The notes under the pieces are model-generated. The model saw nothing but the letters and a program-made list of their open reading frames with translations. It was not told the DNA's origin and searched no databases. This document shows positions 10,101 to 22,100 of a DNA stretch of 64,000 nucleotides, piece after piece; positions within the stretch are counted from its first letter, which is position 1; each line of letters starts with the position of its first letter. The translations under genes and the position numbers were made by a program. This DNA comes from Amyelois transitella (lineage: Eukaryota; Arthropoda; Insecta; Lepidoptera; Pyralidae): positions 1,756,001 through 1,820,000 of the forward strand of contig NC_083526.1 of the NCBI RefSeq assembly GCF_032362555.1, read 5' to 3'.

Positions 10101-13100
10101 CCCCACCGCCTCATGACTTTCGTAACAGTTCGTTCTTCGGCTTCGGTCGGGTTTTGGGCCGAAGCCGAATGCTTCGCCGAAGGTGGATTTTTTGGCCGAA
10201 GGTGGCCGAAGCCGAAGCCGAAGCCGAAGCTTCGGTCGGACACTAATAAAAACCTTCCGTTGCGTAATTTTAAAGATTTAAGCATACAAACAAACAGACT
10301 AAAATAGCGACTTTGTTTTATACTATGTAGTGATACTTATATAGATAAACATCCAAGATCAATCTGAGGCTAATCAAAAAAAGTTATTTTCTCATCATGC
10401 CCTGTTCAAGATTCGAACCCGGGACCTACGGTGTCACAGACAAGAATAATACTTAATAGCTAATAAATTGAAGCTATAAGAACTATTTAAAGGTTACTTA
10501 CTCTACTCGTAAAGTGTCGTATGGTTCCCGGCACTTTATGACTGGAATAGGACCAGTCCAGAACAGAATAGGTCTTATGAGACGTTTTTTAGGCTGATGT
10601 GCATTTTGTGTTAGCGTAAAAATCTAAGATCTGGAACACCTGATTCAAAACTACTAGAGACCAGCTTAACTACGAAATACACACAATACAATACACTGCA
10701 TTTTTTTTTTGGTACATTTTTGGATGTAAATTGTCATATTTTAATTTGTATTTTGTACAAATAAACATTTTTCTTTCAAGATATGGAAAAGACGTCTTAA
10801 CAAAAGATGTTCAACCTGATGACGAATTTCTTATCGGGGTCGCTTTGGTATTCCGACTTAGATTCGTATGACTCACTCTTACCTCAAATAATTAGTTTTA
10901 ACTACAAAATGATATTATTTGACGATCGACTACCTCTCTGGCGCAGCGCTTGTCTGTGACACTGGAGTCCAGGATTTGAATCCCGGCCAGGGCATGATTA
11001 GAACCGAAACATTTTTTTATAGTGACTTGGATGTTTATCTATATAAGTATTCATTAATTATTTTAATATAATTATTTAAATAAAATATCGTTGAGTTCTC
11101 GTAACACAAGTTTGGAACATACTTCGAGACTAACTCAATCTGTGTATCTCAATGTGTGTAATTTCTCCCGTATATAAGTAGGTACATAAATATTCTCATT
11201 TATATTCAGATTACCATTACAATTATCAAAACTTTATTCTAACATTTCTTTCTTGCGTGATTTTTTCATGATTCCCTATAACAACTAAATCCAGCAAAAG
11301 CCCATGGAAAAATCAATGCATCCACCATATTTTGGCATCGTATGTTAGTTATTAACCTCTTTTCCTTTAGGGGTTAATATCTAACATATATATGGTGTTA
11401 TAAGTTTGATGTTTCTGTACGTCTGTGTCTTTATAGCTCACAAACGGATGAAGCGATATCAAATTAGTTTGTTTTGTGTGCGAGTGTTTTTAGACTTGTT
11501 TGAACAAAATCGGTCGAGCCGTTTATATGTTGTGGGGGTTGACAGTGGTGAAGGAAAACCAAATGTCGGCGAATATTCTCGAATGACAGTGCACTGATAG
11601 TGAATATTGATGAATTGATCGAGAATGTTCTTAGCTTAACCCCCGGTGCAAAAAGGGATGTGTTATAAGTGTGCCCGTGGGTGTCTGTGTGTGTGTGTGA
11701 TGCAACATATTTCTTAAAAACGATTACTAATATTGAATATCTTTTATAATTTCTTTCAAAGGGAATTTAAATACGTGACAGATGTTTTGTTTGTTGTCAA
11801 TTTTAGCAAAGCTTAATCACCACATTTTGTTATCTATTTACACCATTGTTAACTGTTGTTGGGTCGTAAAATTTATTTTTTGCTTAATGCCTACGTGCAT
11901 CGAAGTTCAACACAGAGCCTCTGTGATAGTTTTAAGATAATAAGAAATAAATTCTATTTATATGACTGTTTCTTTTGTCTGCAAATATGGTATGCATAAC
12001 TCAAAAATTACTTTCTGTCGCTATCGGAGAGGGGTATAAAATACAACTCATAATCACGTCTAAATCCCTTGCGGGGTAGACAGAGCTAACAGTCTCAACA
12101 AGACCAATAGTCACGTTCAGCTTTTTTACTTTAATGATAGAATTGAGATTGAAATAGTGCGGTCAGCTGGTAGACTGGTAGAGAATGCCAAACGGCATTA
12201 AGTCCGCCTTTTGTACATTTTATTTCGTGCAGTAAAGTTTTTAATCCTACTACTATTATAAAGGCGAAAGTTTGTATGGATGTATGGATGTTTGTTACTC
12301 TTTCACGCAAAAACTACTGAACCGATTACCATGAAATTTGGTATGTAGGTAGCTGAAGACCCAGAATAACACATAGGCTACTTTTTATCCCAGAGTCGCG
12401 GGCGGCCTCTAGTAATAAATAAAAGAAAAATCCCAAGTTTTAACCCCATCCCTTAGTCGCTTTTTACGACATCCATGAGAGTAATGTCCTGTTCTTTTTG
12501 TCTATTGGTGCCGGGAACCACACGGCACGTAATAAATTCTACAAGTAAATTAACTTGTAGATTACATGAAAACTTGTAAGAATTCTATCACATCGAATTA
12601 CGCCTGGCCAATTTACTCACCTACATACATACATACATATAATCATGTTTATATCCCTTGCGGGGTAGACAGAGCCAACAGTCTTGTAAAGACTGATAGG
12701 CCACGTTCAGCTATTTGGCTTTAAGATAGAATCAAGATTCAAATAGTGACAGGTTGCTAGCCAATCGCCTAAAAGAAGAATCCCAAGTTTAAAAGCCTAC
12801 CCCTTAGTCACCCTTTACGACATCCATGGGAGAGAGATGGAGTGGTCCTATTCTTTTTTCTATTGGTGCCGGGAACCACACGGCACTTTACTCACCTTCT
12901 CGTAATTAATTGTGTGATCCCGATCAGGTCTGTGGGACGTAATCACTTGTAGACTGTCGTTATGGACGCTCCTGTTGGTTAGTAAGTTAGTTAATCAATT
13001 AAGTAACACAATACTATCCCAAATAATCCATAGCTAATGGAAAAGTTCCAAGAGTCGTAGCTAAATACGATGGAATGGACTGATCAAATCAAAGATCATC

Positions 13101-16100
13101 TCAAAACAATTATATATTTTGCATACCCTTGCCTCAATATTGTATGCGATCCTCTTATTGTCAGGTTGGCTGGAAGAGATCCCACTTAGGGATAAGCCCG
13201 CCTTTGTACTGTACTGTTATATATTTGTAATGTACTGCTTTAGTGAACAAAAAAGCATTAACTTACTTAGGGTAGGTACTTACGTATATATTATGGAGGC
13301 AAGTAAATTTGTCTGAAAATTTCCTGAATTTTATAACAAAAATAAATAGCTAAATAGCTGAACGTGGCCATTCAGTCTTTTCAAAACTATTGTCTCTGTC
13401 TATTCCGCAAGGGATATAGACGTACGTATATGTATGTATATTTAACTTATATATATATTGCTTAACCCAATGGTAGAATGTTAGATAATTCTATTAGCAT
13501 TAAGTTCGCCTATTGTACTCGTACTTTTAAAATTGTATTTGTAACAATAAAGAATAAATAAATATCTCTATAATTTTACCCAAGTAATGATTGTGATGTT
13601 GACGAGTCATCGTCATCCGCCTCCTCATCATCTACTGCACCCTTAGTGGCATTTCTGTAATTTGACATGATTTTTGTCAAATTTTATCAGGTCAGGTCAG
13701 GTCAGGTCAAGAGTACTCTAAACCGACGAGATTGCTGAATATAAAGAATACAGAAAAAAAAGGTCAAGTAAAGAGTATTCTAGAGTTGCGGATCTTCTTG
13801 AAAAGATTTATGAATGCAAAAGTTTTAATATTGATACGTGTGGTCGCAATGGTTGCAAATAATAAACAGCCTTTCTAAGAAAGAAGCGTCATTGTTTTTC
13901 TGAAATTAGTCCCATTTGCATTCTCACCTCTCTGGAAAGGAGTCAAGGATATGCCAATATTCATATCACCATTCGGATAAGGAATAGGCTTATAAACTTG
14001 GAATTCCTTTTGTAGACGATGGGCTAGCAGCATATCACTATTTGCATCTCAATTCTATCATTAAGCCAAAAAGCTGAACGTGGCCATTCAGTCTCTTCAA
14101 GACTGTTGGCTCTGTCTACCCCGCAAGGGACATAGACGTGACCATATGAATGAGAATGAAATGAATTAAACACCACCAATACAAAAAAGAATAGGACCAC
14201 TCCATCTCTTTCCCATGGATATTGCAAAAGGCGACTAAAGGATAGGCTTACTAACTTGGGATTCTTTTTTTGGCGATGGGTTAGCAATCTGTCACTATTT
14301 GCATCTCAATTCTATCATAAAGCTAAACAGCTGAACGCGGCCTATCAGTCTCTTCAAGACTGTTGGCTCTGTCTTCCCCGAAAGGGATATAGACGTGACC
14401 ATATGAATGAGAATGAATGGATTTTATATAAACACAATATATATGTATAGGAAGTATGCAGAGATCGTGGCAAGTGGAAAGAGGTAGTCTCTGCCTACCG
14501 CTCCGGGAAAGAGGCGTGATTTTATGTATGTATGTATATATATATCATACTTAGCCTCCGTTTGTTTTGTTTGTGCTTCTTTCTTCAATCCCTGGTCAAC
14601 AGCATCATACTGTAAGGAGATAACATATTTATAAGTCTCCATTCCACTCCATTGCTATTCCATGGATGTCGTAAAAGACGATTAAGGGATAGGCAACTAA
14701 GCGCAAGCTGCCTCACTGGTCAGATAGCGAAGAAAAAACATTAAGTTAATATGTATGTGTATGACTAAGTCATACATATTTTATGTGTGTATGACTTAGT
14801 GATTGTATTTTCATCTAAGTACTACACCTCAAAACAATAAAATATTTATTAACAAAAAATTATAAATTGTACACTCCTTGTATAGTATATCTATCTACCT
14901 GCAGTTTAAGTATGCAGAGATCGTGGTAAGTGGAAAGAGGTAGTCTCTGCCTACCCCTCCGGGAAAGAGGCGTGATTTTATGTATGTACACACATACACA
15001 TGGTCACGTCTATATCCCTTGCGGGGTAGACAGAACCAAAGTCTTGAAAAGACTGAATGGCCACGTTCAGCTGTTTGGCTTACTGATAGAATTGAGATTC
15101 AAATAGTGTAGTAATCCCAAGTTTATAAGCCTAACACTTAGTCGCCTTTTATGACATCCGTGGGAAAGAGATGGGAGTGGTCCTATTCTTTTTTGTAATG
15201 GTGCCGGGAACCACACGGCACATATTTAATATTAAAGACGTAATATGTGACCGATAAGGGAGGACTGTGCCTGCTATCTGCCGTGTGGTTCCCGGCACCA
15301 TTACAAAAAAGAATAGGACCACTCCATCTCTTCCCCATGGATGTCGTAAAAGGCGACTAAGGGATAGGCTTACAAACTTGGGATTCTTTTTTAGGCGATG
15401 GGCTAGCAACCTGTCACTATATGAATCTCATTTCTACCATTAAGCCAAATAGCTGAACGTGGCCATTCAGTCTTTTCGAGACTGTTGGCTCTGTCTACCC
15501 CGCTAGGGATATAGACGTGACCATATGTATGTATGTAAGGGAGGACTCACCTTTCTCTGTCCAACAACTACGTTGATCTTTTCTAAGCTGCGCGATGTTC
15601 TAACGGAATGCTTTTCTTTCTGTCAAAAATGAAGATAAGTACGCTCAATTTTATTATAGATAAAATAGATATATATCTATCTATACTAATATAATAAAGC
15701 TGAAGAGTTTGTTTAGTTTGTTTGAACGCGCTAATCTCAGGAACTACTGGTTTGAATTGAAAAATTCTTTTTGCGTCGAATAGACCATTCATCGAGGAAG
15801 GCTTTAGGCTATATAACATCACGCTACAACTATAAGGAGAAAAGAAATAATGGAAAATGTGAAGAAAACGGGGAAACTTATTTATCCTTGAGGGCTTCAA
15901 TGATGCCCATAATAACTATTTCACGCGAACGAAGTCGCGGGCACAGCTAGTAGATAGATAAAAATGTTTATTCGACAATGCTACAAACACAAATAAATAC
16001 TTACAACAATAAAAAAATCCTTAAATTTATTTATAGTAGGTATGTACCTATGCAGGGATCGTGGGGTAATCTATGCCTACCTCTTCGAAATTATAATGAA

Positions 16101-19100
16101 AATAAAATTTACCATTAAGCCAAGTAGCTGAACGTGACCATTCAGTGTTTTCAAGACCGTTGGCCCTTTTTACCCCGCAAGGGATATAGACGTGACCATA
16201 TGTATGTATGTATGTATGCAAGGGATCGTGGCGTAGTCTATGCCTACCTCTTCGGAATTATAATGGAAAAAAAATTACCATTAAGCAAGTAGCCATTCAG
16301 TGTTTTCAAGACTGTTGGCTCTGTCTACCCCGCAAGGGATATATGTATGTATGTATGTAAAGAATTTACCAATTTCGTAGTGGACGTGATCTCCATGGAG
16401 TCCCTGGCACCCAGCAAGTTGGCCTTCGTCACGGGCTCAGTGTGACCGGCTGCGGTCCTGAACAAAGTTTTATGTAACTCTAAATATGTACAGTAGAATC
16501 CCGACTATTCGAATCAATTATAACCAGTAGTAATTCGGATAATCGAAAATCCGGATAATCGATTTCATAGTCAAATCAAACCACAACAAGCTTTTTCTAA
16601 AGCTTAAAAAGCTTCTGCGTGAGATGGTCCTTGACATTATCCTCAGTTTCAGTCTCTTCTTTAAGAAGAGAGCTCCAGTAAACATTCGGAGGCGCGTTTA
16701 AACTTGTCGCTACGTGTCTAGTTGCGCGGTACTAGAGCCGTGACGCGAGTCCGGATAATCGGATGGTCGGATAATCGGGATTCTACTGTAACTGAAAATC
16801 AGCGTTTTTGTACACTTTGAGTGCAAGAAGATCGCTGTGTTATGACCATTTCTACTTGCTTACAGCACACCTGTGTTCGTTAAAAATAAAAAGCACGCCA
16901 GCGGCTTCTTGTATAATGTCATTTTTAACACTGAATCAAATTTTAAAGGCTCATGGAGTTTGACTGTTAAAAAGGGAATTTGTTTTTTGTTTTGGACATA
17001 TTACACATATTGAGTTAGCCTCGAAGTAAGTTCGAGACTTGTGTTACGAGATACTTACTAACTAAACAATACTATATTTTATAATAAATACGTATATAGA
17101 TAGACATCCAAGACCCAGGCCAATCAGAAAAAGATATTTTTTCATCGTGCTCTGACCGGGATTCGAAGCCGAAATTCGAACCGCCGGTGTCACAGACAAG
17201 CGCACTACCGCTGCGCCACAGAGGCCGTCAAAATCAGAATGCAGAATCATCTAGAGCATAATTCTGTATTTAGGACTAAAGAAATAATATAGTCACAGTT
17301 GCTTCTTCATCCGTGCAGATTGTACGAGTCAATCAAGTGAAAGGCTTATCAAGTTGGGATACTTCCTTCAGGCGACGGGCTAGCAACCTGTCACTATTTT
17401 ATAATTTCATATAGAAAATTATCCGTTAGTCTTACATAATATTACGGTATAATCTGTAGTAGTTTTGTTTTTATTCTTGCCGTGTGGTTCCCGGCACCAA
17501 TAAAAAAAAGTATAGGATCACTCCATCTCGTTCCCATGGATGTCGTAAAAGGCGACTAAGGGATAGGCTTATAAACTTGGGATTCTTCTTTTAGGCGATG
17601 GGCTAGCAACCTGTCACTATTTAAATCTCAATTCCATCATAAAGTCAAACAGGTGAACGTGGCCTATCAGTCTTTTCAAGACTGTTGGCTCTGTCTACCC
17701 CGCAAGGTATATAGACGTGATTATATGTATCTATGTATGTAGTTTTAGATTTACGTTGTTTGATAAGGAAATGATAGATATACTCACACGATCTTGAGGA
17801 TAGATCCCATGTTTCCGCGGGTGTCCATACTAGTGAAACGGGTGGTTGAAAAGTCGTACTGCAAAAACATTCACAAAAATGTAAACGTATCATCTATATA
17901 TAAACTAGCGACCCGCCCCGGCTTCGCACGGGTGCAAAATTATAAATGTTATTATACATAAAAACCTTCCTCTTGAATCACTCTACCTGTTACAAAAAAA
18001 CCGCATCAAAATCCGTTGCGTAATTTTAAAGATTTAAGCATACAGACAAACAGATTAAAATAGCGACTTTGTTTTATACTATGTAGTGATACTACACTGA
18101 TTGAGTTAGCCTCGAACTAAGTTCGAGACTTGTGTTACGTGATACTGACTTAACGATACTATATTTTATAATAAATACTTATACCAGGCCAATCGGAAAA
18201 AGTTCTTTTCTCATCATGCCCTGGCCGGGATTCGAACCCGTCCCGGCCGTCAACAAACAATAAACGTAAACAAACAATGATTTCCATTCATTATGATCTG
18301 ATATCGATTTCTACCAAATCATGATTTTCAAGGATATCTAAGATCAAGAGTTCCCAAGCTTGCATGAAGTAGTTATGAATGCTGCACTGACGCTTTGGAA
18401 GCGGCTTTGGAAGTCTGTATGCTGCAGTATGTTTTACTCTTATGGTGCAATAAAGAGTTTTATCTATCTACTAGAGGCCGCCCGCGACTTCGTCCGCATG
18501 GAAACCCTATCAATCCCGCGGGAACTCCGGGATAAATGCTTATATGTTATTCTGGGTTCAGCTGTTTGGCTTTAAGATGGAATTGAGATTCAAATAGTGA
18601 CCGGTTGCTAGCCCATCGCCTAAAAAAAGAATCCCAAGTTTGTAAGCCTATTCCTTAGTCGCCCTTACGACATCCATGGGAAAGAGATGGAGTGGCCCTA
18701 TTCTTTTTTGTATTTGTGCCGGGATCCACATGGCACAGTAAAAAGTTCCCTATATGTTATTCTGGGTCATCAGCTACATACCTACATACTAAATATCATC
18801 GTAATCGGTCCATTAGTTCTTGTGTGAAAGAGTAACAAACATCCATACCCACTGACATACTCACAAACTTTCGCATTTATAATATTAGCAGGATCTATGC
18901 ATACCCTCGACCTCATGACCGACTCCTCTCTGTTCAGAGTCTGAGCGGCGTGGCACTCCCAGGTGGGTTGCATAGGGAACCTGTTAGGATGCTCATCTTT
19001 GATCACATCCAGGTTGGAGCAGTCCGCTTGAAGGTACATCTCGTTAAACACTGCATGTCCAAAATCATGTTAATAAATCTATACCTACTAATATTAATCC

Positions 19101-22100
19101 ATAAAATACACATACACACATACACATGGTCACGCCCACATCCCTTGCGGGGTAGACAGAGCCAACAGTCCCGAAAAGACTGAATGGCCACGTTCAGCTA
19201 TTTGGCTTAATGATAGAACCGAGATTCAAACAGTGACAGGTTGCTAGCCCATCGCCTAAAAGAGGAATCCTAAGTTTATAAGCCTATCCCTTAGTCGCCT
19301 TTTACGACATCCATGGGAAAGAGATGGAGTGGTCCTATTCTTTTTTGTAATAGTGCCGGGAACCACACGGCAATCCATAAAATATATATACATATATATA
19401 TTTCTTTTTTCAATATTCAATCTCATATATAAATCTGAACAATGTATTCTCTCGTCCACATTCTATTCTAAGTTTAATTAATATTGTAAAGTTGACGTTG
19501 TTGAAGAAAATGCTGCAGTGCAGTTTGTTACCGCTTCTTCTGCACTGACGCCTTGGAAGCGGCAGTAAACTTAGTTTTTAAGTAATTGATTTGACGTCAA
19601 CCAATGTTGTTAAACCATACGTTTTGACAATTATAAAGCGATATATGTATAATAAAGAATAAAAATTTTGAATTTTGAATTTGAATTTTATTATAAAGCT
19701 GATGAATGTGTTTGTTTGAACGCGCTAAACTTAGAAACTGGTTCGAATTGAAAAATTATTTTTGCGTTGTATAGACCATTTATCGAAGAAGGCTTTAGGC
19801 TATATAACATCACGCTGCAACTATAAGGAGCAAATAAGTAATGGAATATGTGAAAATGTGATCACAAGCAACCTGTCACTATTTGAAGCTCAGTTCTATC
19901 ATTAAACGAGCGTGGCTTTTTCGGTCTTTTCAAGACTGTTGGCTCTGTCTACCCAGCGAGGGTTATAGACGTGATTATATGTAGGTATGCATGTATAAAT
20001 GCTACCCGTGCGAAGCCCGGTCACGTCGCTAGTATATTTTATGTATAGAAAACTTCTAAAGAGTTTTCAAGACTGTTGTCTGTGTTTAGCCCGCAAGGGA
20101 TATAGACGTGAACATATGTCTGTATGTATAACTTTTTTATAACTATACATATACGTACTATTTTCTTGTTACTGTGTAAATTTCTATGCAATAAATATAT
20201 TACAAACAAACAAACAAACTTCTCAACAAGGATATAAAGATCGTACAATAATCTTTCCACTTCTTCGGTGCAGTCTTCGCTGCCTTCACAGTCCTCAAGG
20301 TTTTCCTTCTCTGAGGCGGCGTGAACTCCGCCATGTCTCCAAACACGATGAACGGCTTGCAGTCGCCGTCCAGACGCTCCCACCAGGGCGATTCCCGATT
20401 TACTGTTGATATGACACGAAATGATAAAATATGTTATTTAAATTAAAAAGAAAGGTTTCCGGCAAATTACCTGAAGAAACCTGAATAACAAAATAAGGAC
20501 TATCCTTTTTCCTTATAATCCTATCCTAATATTATACATGCACCAATACAAAAGAGAATAGGACCACTGCATCTCTTTCCCATGGATGTCGTAAAAGGCG
20601 ACTAAGGGATAGGCTTACAAACTTGGGATTCTTTTTTAGGCGATGGGCTAGCAACCTGTCTAGACGTGACCATATGTATGTATGTACGAAAGTTTGTAAG
20701 GTATCCTCTTCCCTTACCATAGATGGCGTAAAGGTGACTAAGGGATAGAGCTTTTAAACTTGGGATTCTTCTTTTAGGCGATGGTCTAGCAACCTGTCAC
20801 TATTTGAATATAAATATGTACTATCATCGAGCCAATCAGTTGAACGTGGCCTACCTATCAGTCTTTTCGAGACTGATGGCTCTGTCTACCCCGCAAGGAA
20901 TGTGACTATATGAATGAATGAATGAATAATAAAAGTACTGTAAACTGTAAGGAACTTTGTTCAATCTCAGTAATTTTTTTTTATGTATGTATAGATGGTA
21001 TGTATGTTAAGATGGTTTAGTCATTTGGAGAGGATGAATGAAAGCAGGTTGATTAAGCAGATATACAAGGAGAGTGTGGAGGGAAAGGTCGCAGTGGGAA
21101 GGACTAGACGAACGTATCTTGATCAAGTTAAGAACGTCCTGGCAAAGGGTCAGGTCAAAAGTACCCGAAACCGCCGAGCTTGCATAAAGAGAGTTATGAA
21201 TGTGGATGAAGCGAAGGAAGTATGCAGAGATCGTGGCAAGTGGAAAGAGGTAGTCTCTGCCTACCACTCCGGGAAAGAGGCGTGATTTTATGTAGGTATG
21301 ATGATTATTATAGATAAAGTACAATTCACGTAAACAAAATTGTGACAAAGGTAATTTTATTTTTCTGTGCTTAAAAACTATCTAGGTATACAAACTATCT
21401 ATACAAACTATCTATCTAGAACTATCACAAACAAACCATTAGCAGTTTCCTCTTCAATCACATCCTCCTGGCATGGGTCTTCTTTGGGGTCATCCTCAAT
21501 TGGCGCTTTGGTCTTGAGCAGGTGGGGTATATCGAAAATATACTGGTTCGATTCCGGGGTGCCACCGTTGTAGTTTATCACGTAAGCTTGGAACTGTAAT
21601 ACATACATACATACATATGGTCACGTCTATATCCCTTGCGGGGTAGACAGAGCCAATAGTCTTGAAAGGACTTGAAAAAACGTTCAGCTATTTGGCTAAA
21701 TGATAGAATTGAGACTCAAATAGTGACAGGTGGCTAGTCCATCGCCTAAAAACAAAATCCCAAGGTTGGAAGCCTATCCCTCAGATTAGGAGCTGTAATG
21801 CATATTATTTATACTTCTATATTAAACATGCATAGATACAATCACGCCTTTATTCCCTTACGGGGTAGGCAGAGCCAGTGTCAGGAGCACATTCGTCAAG
21901 CTAGCTTCTATGCTAGTCTAGTAGTGAAGAAAAAAACAGTGTGCGCCCGCGGTGTTTCAGGTTTCAAGCAAGTACAATATTAAAGCAACTAACATATGTA
22001 CCTATAGATAAGACAAATGTAGCAGTCGGCGAATGTGTTAGATGTTTTTGTAACGAATAATCTCATAATCTACTTAGGATTTCTACATACATACGTAAGT

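Larger units (their letters stand above)
7797..10333 (-). mobile_element. Non-autonomous Helitron (family H1) split by a hAT element
   Basis: The CTAG 3' end with a GC hairpin is at 7797 (complement strand) and the 5' TCACTACATAGTATAAA end at 10333. It is inserted between A and T of the host SINE, as Helitrons do. Its own sequence is 7797-7857 and 10246-10333; the rest is a later insertion. Intact relatives are at 17905-18089 and 26580-26763. Confidence 0.85.

Noticed and set aside
13689..13708. CRISPR-like or regulatory direct repeats
   Set aside because: Only four TCAGG units, part of a degenerate LINE fragment; a eukaryotic genome.
20996..21285. 96-aa independent gene
   Set aside because: It is the C-terminus of the LINE at 9480-9779, including the same 3' end.
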